64,000 nucleotides of DNA from Flavobacterium silvisoli (lineage in GTDB: Bacteria > Bacteroidota > Bacteroidia > Flavobacteriales > Flavobacteriaceae): NCBI RefSeq assembly GCF_004329815.1, contig NZ_SJPE01000001.1, positions 1 to 64,000 on the forward strand. The letters are read 5' to 3'. Positions 8,365 to 17,397 of the stretch are shown here, piece by piece. A model generated the notes under the pieces. The model was not told the DNA's origin and made no database searches. It saw only the letters and a list, made by a program, of their open reading frames with translations. Made by a program: the position numbers and the translations under genes. Position 1 is the stretch's first letter, and each line of letters starts with the position of its first letter.

Positions 8365-10743
8365 TTACTTTATTGAAAAATTTAAAGTGAATTTAAAGGC
8401 TACATTGTCTTTAAATTCGGGATTAGTGTAATACCCATACCGGTAATAGCCCCCGGCTCCGAAACCGATATCCGCCAAATTCATGTAATTCAATTTAATC
8501 AGGTTATCCAACTGAAGTCCGGTTTCTAAAAAGAGTTTGTTTTTTGTTTTAAACTCTATGAATTGGTGGGTTTCAACCCGAGAAAGAGCTCCCCATCCCA
8601 TGTTATTATGCCAAGATAAAATCGGTTGAAACTTTTGCTGCTTGAAGAGCAATCCCCCGAAATTGTGAGACCAAAATAAGTTTACATACCGATTAGACAG
8701 GAATTCATAAGGAGCCATGGTTTGGAAGGTGTTTTCCATTATAAAGGGCACGCCCTTATCATAACTCCCTTCCCCGGTAAACAACAACCCATAAGGCAAT
8801 GTATTATCGATATAACCTCCTTCTAACCTATAACTGGTATTCCCTAGGCTTTTGATATAAAAAGAGTGTTCAAGTGCCAGTTCGGTTTTGTTGTAATCAA
8901 AATTTCCGCCCAAAAGATTTTTAACCCCTCTTGTGTAAGAAAGATACAGAATGGGATATTTGGTTCCTGTACTGATATTTTGATTAAAGGAATTGATAAA
9001 TTTTTCCTTGTAAGCAAATCTTAGATTCAACCTTACAGAAGTATTTTTGTATTGGGTGAAACTTGTGCCGTTATCATTGAATTCGTATAGGTATTTAGGA
9101 TCTGTATCGGTTTGATTAAGGCGTATATCCCATAAGAAATAGTCAAAACTTCTAAAATGAACCGAGAGACCAAGCTGCTTTATATAGTCATATTGGTATC
9201 CTATAAATTTCCTGTAATCAAAGAATAATTTTCTATTCAAATCTTTTCCATATCCCCCCGTTTCCATCAAATCGTCCTGATAGTACACTCCTAAATCAAA
9301 TTCATTTTTTTTGGAGACGTGAACAACAAACTCGCCACCGTACTTGAATAGTTCGTCTTTAACTCCATACCCCATAAAACCTCCCAATGTAATTTTTTTC
9401 GAAACAGCCTCATTGGTATAAAATCCTGATCCGATGCGCAAACCTTCATATTTATTATACAATAATGTTTTTGACAAATCAATATCGACGTATTTTAACG
9501 GCCACTTTTTTTGCAAAATCTTCTCAAAATAAGTCAGATAAATGTCAAAATTCATTTTTTCTCCAATGCTGTCAATTACTCTGTAAGTCTTAACATCCAC
9601 ACTACTCAAACTTTCTATCCTGTGTTTTTTCCAAAATACCGAATCTTTAGTTGTTGCATCTTCTTCCAATCGTGCAAGCTGACTGGAAAATTTCTTTTTC
9701 TCTAAAGGCAAATTAATTTTAACTTCTGAGATATAGGTTTTCCCATCAATAATCATAGGCATTTCTTTTTTGGGAAACTCATTGAACTGTATGGCAAAGT
9801 TTAACTGTTCCGGAAACCAATAAACGCCTTCAATCAGCGAATATTTTTGTTGAATCTTAATGTCAATTTTACCTTTTTCGGCTGGGGTTGCAATCACATT
9901 TTGTACAGCGTATTTATTAGAGTTTATATACAATAGGCCTTTCAAACCATCAAAATTTTTGTGCTTTTTAGGCTTGTACGAAATGATAAATACCGTGTCT
10001 TTTTCATTAATCAAGGTATCTTCCAGATGAAATTTATATTTCTTCAAGCTGCCTTTGCTAATGGGATTCAAATAATTGACGTTGAAAAATTTGATGTTAT
10101 CCTGATAAAATGAAAAAGGCTGAAAATCGGTAGCGACAGAGGCAAAGGATGGATTTTTAAACCCTGATACCTTTGTTGCCAAAACAACTTCTTCACTCAA
10201 ATCGGGCTTCATGAATTTCCTTTGGGTTACTGACTCCATCATGAAAAAATGACTTCCTTTGAGTTTGAGTCGGATATTGACAGAATCATTTTTATTTTGT
10301 GAGTTGTAATCATAAATGATTTTGTTATAACTTGAATACTGAAACGTCTGTAACCGCTCCGGATTGTTCAACTCTTTGTTCGCTATGACTTTGCTGATAA
10401 TCGCGTTTGCCGGATTGTCTCCACCTACGACCACTTCTACCAGTTCATTATGTGACATCATCAATTCAATCAAAATAGCTTTGCTGTTTTTTTCATCTAC
10501 ATGAAATTCGCCTTTTTCATAACCTACATGACTGCAAACCAGAACTGCATTTTTAGACGCACCAATTAGTGAAAATTTCCCGTTGACATCACAAACCATT
10601 CGTTGGTTACTGTCTTTCACACTCAGATTAGCAAATGCCAGCGGTTGTCTTGATTCTTTATCAATCACAGTCCCCTGAATTACACCCTGACCATAGGATA
10701 CAGTCATGATTAAGCAAACAAAAAAGGCGAATTTATGCTTCAT
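8365..10743 (-). CDS. DUF5686 outer-membrane protein with carboxypeptidase-regulatory-like domain
   Basis: The product has 792 residues. A signal peptide (to about residue 19) is followed by a carboxypeptidase D regulatory-like beta-sandwich (about 20-105: GVIQGTVIDKESRQPLAFAN, then CSHVGYEKGEF). The rest matches the DUF5686 family, with aromatic-rich alternating strands through to the C-terminal KFTLNFSIK, as expected for an outer-membrane beta-barrel. Similar proteins are often encoded singly; their cargo is not known. Here it is second in a tight operon, 12 bases after the Cys-rich tandem-domain gene and six bases before the hydrolase. It could be a surface receptor or export/insertion partner for those products. 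Confidence 0.85.
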   Translation of the reverse strand: MKHKFAFFVCLIMTVSYGQGVIQGTVIDKESRQPLAFANLSVKDSNQRMVCDVNGKFSLIGASKNAVLVCSHVGYEKGEFHVDEKNSKAILIELMMSHNELVEVVVGGDNPANAIISKVIANKELNNPERLQTFQYSSYNKIIYDYNSQNKNDSVNIRLKLKGSHFFMMESVTQRKFMKPDLSEEVVLATKVSGFKNPSFASVATDFQPFSFYQDNIKFFNVNYLNPISKGSLKKYKFHLEDTLINEKDTVFIISYKPKKHKNFDGLKGLLYINSNKYAVQNVIATPAEKGKIDIKIQQKYSLIEGVYWFPEQLNFAIQFNEFPKKEMPMIIDGKTYISEVKINLPLEKKKFSSQLARLEEDATTKDSVFWKKHRIESLSSVDVKTYRVIDSIGEKMNFDIYLTYFEKILQKKWPLKYVDIDLSKTLLYNKYEGLRIGSGFYTNEAVSKKITLGGFMGYGVKDELFKYGGEFVVHVSKKNEFDLGVYYQDDLMETGGYGKDLNRKLFFDYRKFIGYQYDYIKQLGLSVHFRSFDYFLWDIRLNQTDTDPKYLYEFNDNGTSFTQYKNTSVRLNLRFAYKEKFINSFNQNISTGTKYPILYLSYTRGVKNLLGGNFDYNKTELALEHSFYIKSLGNTSYRLEGGYIDNTLPYGLLFTGEGSYDKGVPFIMENTFQTMAPYEFLSNRYVNLFWSHNFGGLLFKQQKFQPILSWHNNMGWGALSRVETHQFIEFKTKNKLFLETGLQLDNLIKLNYMNLADIGFGAGGYYRYGYYTNPEFKDNVAFKFTLNFSIK

Positions 10744-10755
10744 AGAACTATGTTG

Positions 10756-11892
10756 TTAATCTTTAGTAGAACCAAAAATTGCTCCAATAATTGCTCCCCC
10801 AAGACCACAAAGCGGTCCGCAGATTGCTTCCCCAATGATGAACCCCGATAAAGCTCCTGCTGCTTGACAAGCATTTGGACCGGTTTGTCCATTAATAGTA
10901 CAACGACTTAAAGCGGAAGTTTGATTCAGATTTTGAGTTAGGGCTAATGAGGTCAAAACCATTTCTCTTTCCGATTCAGATAATTTATTGTTATTATTCA
11001 CTTTTTCGACTAAAACAGTAAAATCAGGAGAGTTCGTCTGAGATTCCAGCAAAATATTTTTTGAAAAATCACTTAATTTTGAATTCATCACCACTTCTTT
11101 ATAGTTAGATGCTTTTATTGCATTAATTGTAGCGCTAATAACTTCTTCTGTAACTTCTGTTTTCAAAGGTAAAATACTCTGATAGTAGTCTGTCGTTCCT
11201 TTGTCTATTGCTTTTATTTTCCCTTCATTGTAATCATTTTGCAGTGTCTTGGCGGATGCTACAAAATCAACACCAACAGAATTATATGGGTTAACCTTAT
11301 CCGATTTCGTGTCTTTTTCATGACCTCCAAATATAGCGCCTATTATTCCTCCTATAATCGCACATGGGAGTTCACATATTACATTCCCGGTTATCACTCC
11401 AATAGCTACCCAACATATCCAACATCTGTTAGCCGTATTTGTAAAAACTTGCGGATGTGTATTTACCGCATTTAAAATAGCCAGGGAAGACAATACTTTT
11501 TCCTTTTCTGTTCTGGATATATCACTCTTATTTACTTCGTCAACAAGATTTGATAGATCTTCGGTTTTTAAGGATTTCAATAACACTTCTTTTGAGAAGT
11601 CTGTCAGTGCTGTTCTTTTTACAGCTTCTTCAGCATTGATATCTTTAACACCTTCTACTATCTTGTAAAAATCAGTTGTAGAAATTGAATAACCAAACGA
11701 TAATTTTTGGGAATAATTATCCAACATTTCTTGATTGACTTCTTTAATTTTTCCGTTAGCATAATCCGATGCTACCACTTTATAGGCTTCAACAAAATCA
11801 TCTCCTACTTTATTGTAGGGATTATTTTCCTGACTAACTGCATTAAACGCAAAAGAAACTGTGGCAATAATGCCGAGTACTAATTTTTTCAT
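10756..11892 (-). CDS. Exported tandem-duplicated protein with Cys/Gly-rich hydrophobic tails, bacteriocin-like
   Basis: This 378-residue protein has a signal peptide (to about residue 20) and two homologous halves, about 24-190 and 195-378. Each half opens with NPYN-VG-DFV, has a DY..GKIK segment and a helical middle ending in DFSK..LL, then VLSSLA or VLTSLA. Each ends in a hydrophobic Cys/Gly tail. Tail 1 contains RCWICW, then CELPCAIIGGIIGAIFGG; tail 2 contains CGPLCGLGGAIIGAIFGS. Each tail has four cysteines with a shared CxxxC before the glycine-zipper segment. These tails resemble disulfide-bonded membrane-active peptides, but no family was recognised. It is the first gene of a four-gene operon, after a 463-base gap. 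A lipid-inserting toxin, a bacteriocin precursor or a structural envelope protein are all possible. Confidence 0.75.
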   Translation of the reverse strand: MKKLVLGIIATVSFAFNAVSQENNPYNKVGDDFVEAYKVVASDYANGKIKEVNQEMLDNYSQKLSFGYSISTTDFYKIVEGVKDINAEEAVKRTALTDFSKEVLLKSLKTEDLSNLVDEVNKSDISRTEKEKVLSSLAILNAVNTHPQVFTNTANRCWICWVAIGVITGNVICELPCAIIGGIIGAIFGGHEKDTKSDKVNPYNSVGVDFVASAKTLQNDYNEGKIKAIDKGTTDYYQSILPLKTEVTEEVISATINAIKASNYKEVVMNSKLSDFSKNILLESQTNSPDFTVLVEKVNNNNKLSESEREMVLTSLALTQNLNQTSALSRCTINGQTGPNACQAAGALSGFIIGEAICGPLCGLGGAIIGAIFGSTKD

Positions 11893-12355
11893 ACTTTTGT
11901 CTATAATTTTTTAATTATTTGCAGTCTTATCTTTTGTCTTCCAAAACACTTTAAGGTAAGGCTGCTTTTTTTTAGTTTGTTTGAATCGGCTGAAGCTTAA
12001 TAACAAACCTCAAAATAAACCTCAGAATCAACACTATTCCCGACAAAAACAGATTAACTTTTTGTCTTGTGTCACGGCGTGGAGGTGAACCACACATACA
12101 CCAAATACATCACTTTAAATGTTTCCATAGTAAAAGTATCAACTTATATTTAGAATTTTACTACACAAAAAGTATATATTGTGTTAAATTTTTGATTTTA
12201 AATTAGAATAAGTAATAATTTAATCGAAATATCTAAATTAAAAAAAGCCTACTGAACGCATTTTGAAGCATATCGTAAGACACTAAGAAACCACCCACAC
12301 CACAAGCGCAAAGCGACATTAGTGCAGTTAATGATGACAGAAAAATTAAAAAAGA
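11893..12355. other. 463-base intergenic region upstream of the Cys-rich gene
   Basis: No convincing gene was found here. The stretch is AT-rich apart from a more GC-rich island near 12070-12105. A 40-codon minus-strand frame from 12097 has no support. No exact TAnnTTTG box for the minus strand was seen. It must hold the promoter of the downstream operon and could contain an untranslated leader or a small RNA. Confidence 0.4.
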
Positions 12356-13021
12356 TTAGTTTTTACCGGGCAGCATAAAATCTTTCAGGTAAAATGGCTC
12401 AAAATAAGCCACGTCTTCGAAATCATTTTGGATGAATTTTGCATAACTCAAAGCGCTCATGTCTTTGGCTGAAGGAAAAATAATTTCGGGAAGGAACATA
12501 AAATTAGAGGCTGTCAGCACTGTTTGGCATTTTTCCTGACAATCGCCAACAAAATAAATATTTTCGGTAATGTCGGCATAACTGTTATCAGTTAACACTT
12601 CGGCTTGCACCTCCATTATTTTATGATGATTACTGTCAAAAACAGCACTGTAGACTTCCATTCTTCGGGCATCGAGCATAGGAACAATCAGGCCCTTTTC
12701 AATGGCAACCTGCTTGGCTAAAACCTGCAAGGTATCGACCGAAATCAATGGAATTCCCAGAGCATAACACAATCCTTTTGCAGTCGAAACACCAATGCGC
12801 AAACCAGTATAAGAGCCGGGACCTTTGCTAACGGCGATAGCTTTAATTTCCTGAAAATTAACCTGAGATTCTTTCAGAACTTCTTCTATAAAAACATGCA
12901 ATTTTTCGGCATGAGAATACCCCTGTTCTGCAACCTCTTTGAATAAAACAGTAATTCCGTCTTTTGCCAAAGATACTGAGCAATTTTTGGTTGCCGTTTC
13001 TATGTTTAAAATGTAAGCCAA
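12356..13021 (-). CDS. tsaB: tRNA threonylcarbamoyladenosine biosynthesis protein TsaB
   Basis: At 221 residues, TsaB is the dimerisation partner of TsaD in making the N6-threonylcarbamoyl modification of adenosine 37 in ANN-reading tRNAs. The N-terminal ASKHA-fold signature is clear (ILNIETATKNCSVSL), followed by GYSHAEKLH and the family motif KGPGSYTGLRIG near residue 66. Its length is that of short TsaB forms. It lies 12 bases downstream of the efflux adaptor gene, so it is probably read in the tolC-adaptor-tsaB transcript, although the functions are unrelated. Confidence 0.93.
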   Translation of the reverse strand: MAYILNIETATKNCSVSLAKDGITVLFKEVAEQGYSHAEKLHVFIEEVLKESQVNFQEIKAIAVSKGPGSYTGLRIGVSTAKGLCYALGIPLISVDTLQVLAKQVAIEKGLIVPMLDARRMEVYSAVFDSNHHKIMEVQAEVLTDNSYADITENIYFVGDCQEKCQTVLTASNFMFLPEIIFPSAKDMSALSYAKFIQNDFEDVAYFEPFYLKDFMLPGKN

Positions 13022-13033
13022 CTCGATTTATGA

Positions 13034-14359
13034 TTAATTTGCAGAAACTGTTATTGAAGTGTCTTTTTTGTCTTTCTTGTCAGAACCTTTTTTGGTGGTT
13101 ACTTTATCGCCCGAATTCAAATCTTTGGTAACAGTAGTATAAGGTCCCGTGATTACAACATCACCTTTTTTCAATCCCGACACTACTTCAATATTAGTAT
13201 CGTCCTGAATGCCGGTTTTAATTACTCGAATCTTAGCTTTATTGCCCACTTTTACAAAAACACATTCGTATTTTTTATCGTTTTTGGCTTTAACTTTTTG
13301 GTCACTATTTTCATCTTTGATTTCATACTTCTTGGTAGCCGCCGTATCCGATTTTACCACAACTGAACTGATGGGAACTCCTATTACTTTTTCCTTTCTT
13401 TTGGTAATAATATCAACGGTAGCGGTCATTCCCGGTCTAAATGGCGAATAACTGGCCGGTTTGCCTTCCAGTAAATACTGATAGGATTCTTTCAAAATTC
13501 TGACTTTAACTTTAAAATTAGTCACCTGATCGGCACTGGTTGCGGTGCTGGCCGAATTGGAAATACTGGTCACAATGCCTTTAAATTCTTTTTTCAAATA
13601 GGCATCAACCTGAATCTTGGTACTGTCGCCCACACTTATTTTTACAATGTCATTCTCATTAACATCCACTTCAACTTCCATATTATTCAAATTGGCTACG
13701 CGCAACAACTCGGTACCGGTCATTTGTTGGGTTCCTAAAACGCGCTCTCCCAGTTCAACTCCCAAAGAAGAGATGGTTCCGTCTGCAGGCGAATAAATGG
13801 TTGTTCTTCCCAGATTATCTTTCGACTCTTTTACAGTTGCCGAAGCACTTTCAACGTTAAAATAAGCCGATTCTTTTGTTGCCTTAGCAACTTCAAAACT
13901 GGCAATTGCCTTATCCCAATCTGATTTTGAAATTATTCCCTTTTCAAACAAAGTCTTGCTTCTTTCATAATTGGCTTTGGCTTCTTTAAAACTTGCATCG
14001 GCCTGATTCAATCCGGCTTTGCTTCCTGACAATTGGGAAACCGAACGATTCAATCCCGAAGTGTAGAGCATTGGGTTAATTTTTACCAATAAATCACCTT
14101 TTTTGACTACTTGTCCTTCTTTTACAGGCAAGGCTATGATTTCGCCCGAAACCTCAGAGGATATTTTAATTTCAATTTCGGGCTGAATTTTCCCGGTAGC
14201 CGAAACTGTTTCGACTATGGTAATTTCATCTGCTGCAGCAGTTTCTACTGTTACTCCTTCATCATTAGATCCGATAACTCCTGTCTTTTTAAGAATTATC
14301 AATCCTGCAATTATTACAACCAAAATACCTACTAACCAGTATATTTTCTTTTTTGACAT
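13034..14359 (-). CDS. Efflux periplasmic adaptor subunit (HlyD/MacA-type membrane fusion protein)
   Basis: The product has 441 residues, with a single N-terminal membrane anchor (YWLVGILVVIIAGLIIL). Then comes a split lipoyl/barrel-sandwich domain (SGEIIALPVKEGQVVKKGDL, then TIYSPADGTISSLG) around a helical hairpin with an AKANYERSKTLFEKG segment. Beta-barrel and membrane-proximal domains follow (PGMTATVDI, GLKKGDVVITGP). The C-terminus is a Lys/Asp-rich tail. It bridges an inner-membrane pump to TolC; the helical hairpin and lack of RND genes nearby suggest a MacA-like ABC partner. The tolC gene lies just upstream (three bases), but no pump gene is present in the window. Confidence 0.9.
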   Translation of the reverse strand: MSKKKIYWLVGILVVIIAGLIILKKTGVIGSNDEGVTVETAAADEITIVETVSATGKIQPEIEIKISSEVSGEIIALPVKEGQVVKKGDLLVKINPMLYTSGLNRSVSQLSGSKAGLNQADASFKEAKANYERSKTLFEKGIISKSDWDKAIASFEVAKATKESAYFNVESASATVKESKDNLGRTTIYSPADGTISSLGVELGERVLGTQQMTGTELLRVANLNNMEVEVDVNENDIVKISVGDSTKIQVDAYLKKEFKGIVTSISNSASTATSADQVTNFKVKVRILKESYQYLLEGKPASYSPFRPGMTATVDIITKRKEKVIGVPISSVVVKSDTAATKKYEIKDENSDQKVKAKNDKKYECVFVKVGNKAKIRVIKTGIQDDTNIEVVSGLKKGDVVITGPYTTVTKDLNSGDKVTTKKGSDKKDKKDTSITVSAN

Positions 14360-14362
14360 GAT

Positions 14363-15808
14363 TTATTGTTTTTGAATGATTGGGATTCCAAAATAAAGTT
14401 CAACTACTTTCATTTTAAAGATGTAATCGTATTTGGCTCGAATTACATCAGATTGAGCTGTGGTGTTAAGCGTTTGTGCCTGATTGAAATCGAAGGCATT
14501 CATTATTCCCACTGCGTATTTTTCTTTGGCATAATTAAACGCCTCTTGTCTGGCTTCAGCTGTGGCCAATGAAGCTTCGTAGGTATTGAGCGCTCCTTTA
14601 GCATCCGTAATAGCTTTGTACACGTTGGTTTCTAAGTCAAGTTTGGCCTGAGTAAAAGCATTTTTTGTTTTTTCAAAATTGACTTTACTTTTCTCTACAT
14701 TCCCTCGGGCAGAAAACCCGTTGAAAACTGGAACTCTCAGTTCCAACCCGAAATTATGACCTTTGTTATCACTGAATTGCTCAAATACCGGTGCTGCTTT
14801 ACTAAAAACCGGCAGGTAGTTGGGCTGCAATACATTTTGTCCGGTACCTTCAACTTGACCAATTATCGATGTTGGATTGGCCGTGTCAAGAGTTACACCT
14901 GTCACTCGCTCTGAATAACCTGCTCTGGTGCTGAAACTGTAAAAACCGGTTAGACTTGGCTGCATAGCTCCTTTTGCAATTTTAATATCTCTTTCGGCTA
15001 TGTCTAAATTGCTTTGCGCTATTTTCATTTCAACTCTGACCTGATTGGCTTTTTCCACTATAGCTTCAGGGCTTTCAGCCATCACCACACTGGGTTTGGC
15101 CTCCATCTCCATATCGGCTATGTCAAAGTTTTTGAAATCTTCTAAATTCAGCAATTGAGCTAAACTCAAACGGGCAATCAACAAACTGTTTTCGGCGGCA
15201 ATTTTCTTTTGTTTATCGGCTGCTACTGTAGCTTTCATGTCTAATAAATCTCCCCGCGGCACTACACCGGCGTCTACTAATTCCTGTGAACGAATAAGTT
15301 GCTTTTCGTCGTTCATCAGTTGGGCTTCTTGCACTTTCAAGTTTTCTTTGTTGAAAAGAATATCCAAATAGGCATTGGCAACATATAAAGATACGTCATC
15401 CTGCATTTTAGTCAAATGGTATTGGGCGGCCAATTCGGCTAGTTTAGTTCTTCTCAAACGGTTTTGATTTTGCAATCCGTTATAAATGGAAACAGCAGAT
15501 GTCAGACTCGCAGAAGTATACTGAATGGTTTGATTCTCCAACAAACCGGTAGTAATGTTTTGATTCAATCCAATGTTCCAAGAGTGTGAAGCTCCTCCGT
15601 TCAAACTGGGCAGAAAATTACCAATAGCCAGTTTTTTATCGATGGCCGTAGTTTTGGTATCTAATTCTGATTGTTTGACAGAGATATTGTTTTTGAGTGC
15701 GTAATCCACACATTCCTGCAGAGTCCATTTCTTGACTTGAGCTGAAACCGAAGTTCCAAAGAGCAAAATAAAAAAGAGTAAAAAGGAGTATACTTTTATT
15801 TTTTTCAT
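14363..15808 (-). CDS. TolC-family outer-membrane efflux protein
   Basis: The likely start is the ATG at 15808, giving 481 residues with a signal peptide (MKKIKVYSFLLFFILLFGTS). A longer frame starts at 15892, but that start lies upstream of the -7 box 15847-15854, so it would not be on the transcript. The mature protein opens with WTLQECVDYALKNN, the usual TolC-family beginning. It then has two long alpha-helical coiled-coil repeats, with strand segments such as LELRVPVFNGFSARG, as in trimeric outer-membrane channel-tunnels. It acts with the adaptor three bases downstream to export small molecules or peptides out of the cell. Confidence 0.9.
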   Translation of the reverse strand: MKKIKVYSFLLFFILLFGTSVSAQVKKWTLQECVDYALKNNISVKQSELDTKTTAIDKKLAIGNFLPSLNGGASHSWNIGLNQNITTGLLENQTIQYTSASLTSAVSIYNGLQNQNRLRRTKLAELAAQYHLTKMQDDVSLYVANAYLDILFNKENLKVQEAQLMNDEKQLIRSQELVDAGVVPRGDLLDMKATVAADKQKKIAAENSLLIARLSLAQLLNLEDFKNFDIADMEMEAKPSVVMAESPEAIVEKANQVRVEMKIAQSNLDIAERDIKIAKGAMQPSLTGFYSFSTRAGYSERVTGVTLDTANPTSIIGQVEGTGQNVLQPNYLPVFSKAAPVFEQFSDNKGHNFGLELRVPVFNGFSARGNVEKSKVNFEKTKNAFTQAKLDLETNVYKAITDAKGALNTYEASLATAEARQEAFNYAKEKYAVGIMNAFDFNQAQTLNTTAQSDVIRAKYDYIFKMKVVELYFGIPIIQKQ

Positions 15809-15846
15809 ACTAGTTCGGTTAGAAATGGCATCATTTTTCAGACAAA

Positions 15847-15854
15847 CAAAGATA
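15847..15854 (-). promoter_or_regulatory. Putative -7 box of tolC-adaptor-tsaB
   Basis: CAAAGATA on the plus strand is TATCTTTG on the minus strand, matching TAnnTTTG, 38 bases before the chosen tolC ATG. It supports the ATG at 15808 over the one at 15892. Confidence 0.45.
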
Positions 15855-15945
15855 TACTTTTTGTCTTTCAATCCTGAATCAAAGATGCACAAAACTTAGA
15901 CTTTACTTTTTTGATTATGTTACACCTTTATTGCTATTTTACATT

Positions 15946-15953
15946 TATTTTTG
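15946..15953 (+). promoter_or_regulatory. Putative -7 box of the DUF4403 gene
   Basis: TATTTTTG followed by CC matches TAnnTTTG and ends 20 bases before the ATG at 15974. It lies inside a longer frame from 15911 and so argues for the later, lipoprotein-type start. Confidence 0.5.
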
Positions 15954-15973
15954 CCAAAAATCTAAGCATCAAT

Positions 15974-17365
15974 ATGTCATTTCTAAAATCTATACTCTCC
16001 GCATTTTTTCTGGCTCTGCTCTTTAACAGTTGCTCAACCACTCAAAAAATTGAAGCTTTAAAACCGCTTCCTACAGATGATGCTCCGATGGTTTATAAAA
16101 CCAAAACTTCCTTTGTCAATATGCCATTGGAAATTAGTTTGAAAGAAATCGAAAACCAATTGAATAAAACGTTGACAGGGCAGATTTACGACGATTCTAA
16201 TTTGGAAGACGATAAAACCGAGATGAAAATCTGGAAAACAGCTCCGATCAAATTAGTGGAGAAAAACGGTAAAATTCAAACTGTAATAGCGCTTAAAATT
16301 TGGGCAAAATTCAAATACGGAACTGATTTCATGGGATTAAACGATACGCGTGAAATCAATTTAAACGGTGTTTTTACCGTCCTGAGTGATGTGCGATTAT
16401 CCAATTGGAAATTGACTACCAATTCTAAAATTGAAGATTTCAACTGGTCCGAAAGTCCAACAATACTGGTTGCCGGAAAGAATATACCAATTACCTATAT
16501 CATCAATCCGACGCTCACCATTTTTAAGTCAAAAATGGCTAAGAAAGTTGACCAAGCTATAGAAGACTCTTGTGATTTTAAGCCTTATGTGTTGAATGTT
16601 CTCGAAAAAATGAGCACTCCATTTTTAACAAGCGAACAGTACCAAACCTGGTTTAAATTAATTCCGGTTGAAGTATATGTTACCGATGCTGTTTTGGATA
16701 AAACTGCAATCAAAATGGATATGGGACTGAAATGCAACATGCAAACTATGGTAGGCTTAAAACCCAAAAACACTTTCGACCGAAACACCATTGAATTTAA
16801 AGCTGTTACTAAAGTTCCGGATAAAGTAACGGCCAATGTAGCTGCTATTTCAACCTATGAAAGCGCAGGACAATTAATCACCTCCAATTTTAAAGGCAAA
16901 GAGTTCACCTCCGGCAGTCGCAAAATTGTTATTCAAAACGTAAGCTTGTGGCAAAGAGACAGCAAAATCATCATTGCACTCGACATGACCGGAAGTATTA
17001 ACGGAACCATTTATCTTTCGGGAATCCCTAATTATAATGCGATTACCAAAGAGATTTATTTTGATCAAATGGATTATGTACTGGACACCAGAGGTTTATT
17101 GACGCGGACTGCTAATTGGTTGCTACAAGGAGTTATTTTGAAAAAGATTCAGGAAAATTGCCGCTATTCTATCAAATCAAATTTGGAAGAAGGAAAGAAG
17201 AGTTTGAGCCCTTACCTCAATAATTATTCTCCCATGAAAGGAGTGTTTGTAAACGGTATGCTAAACGATTTTGAATTTGAAAAAGTAGAAATCACCAACA
17301 AAGCCATTATTGCATTCATAACAACTTCGGGAAAAATGAGTGTGAAAATTGACGGAATGGAGTAA
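15974..17365 (+). CDS. DUF4403 lipoprotein
   Basis: The chosen start gives 463 residues beginning MSFLKSILSAFFLALLFNSC, a lipoprotein signal with a lipobox-like FNSC. A start 21 codons upstream would bury this signal. The body matches the DUF4403 family of Bacteroidetes and some proteobacteria: a soluble beta-rich periplasmic or outer-membrane-anchored protein made of lipid-binding-like repeats (IPITYIINPTLTIFKS, and a C-terminal VEITNKAIIAFITTSGKM). Function is unknown; a tubular lipid-binding fold has been suggested for relatives. It is divergent from tolC, with facing promoters between. Confidence 0.8.
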   Translation: MSFLKSILSAFFLALLFNSCSTTQKIEALKPLPTDDAPMVYKTKTSFVNMPLEISLKEIENQLNKTLTGQIYDDSNLEDDKTEMKIWKTAPIKLVEKNGKIQTVIALKIWAKFKYGTDFMGLNDTREINLNGVFTVLSDVRLSNWKLTTNSKIEDFNWSESPTILVAGKNIPITYIINPTLTIFKSKMAKKVDQAIEDSCDFKPYVLNVLEKMSTPFLTSEQYQTWFKLIPVEVYVTDAVLDKTAIKMDMGLKCNMQTMVGLKPKNTFDRNTIEFKAVTKVPDKVTANVAAISTYESAGQLITSNFKGKEFTSGSRKIVIQNVSLWQRDSKIIIALDMTGSINGTIYLSGIPNYNAITKEIYFDQMDYVLDTRGLLTRTANWLLQGVILKKIQENCRYSIKSNLEEGKKSLSPYLNNYSPMKGVFVNGMLNDFEFEKVEITNKAIIAFITTSGKMSVKIDGME

Positions 17366-17397
17366 AAAGCATTCTATCCTCAATTGTCAGAGTTCGG

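Noticed and set aside
12095..12097. A minus-strand frame of about 40 codons starting at 12097 in the gap before the Cys-rich gene
   Set aside because: No promoter, start-site support, signal or recognisable domain; frames of this size are expected by chance.
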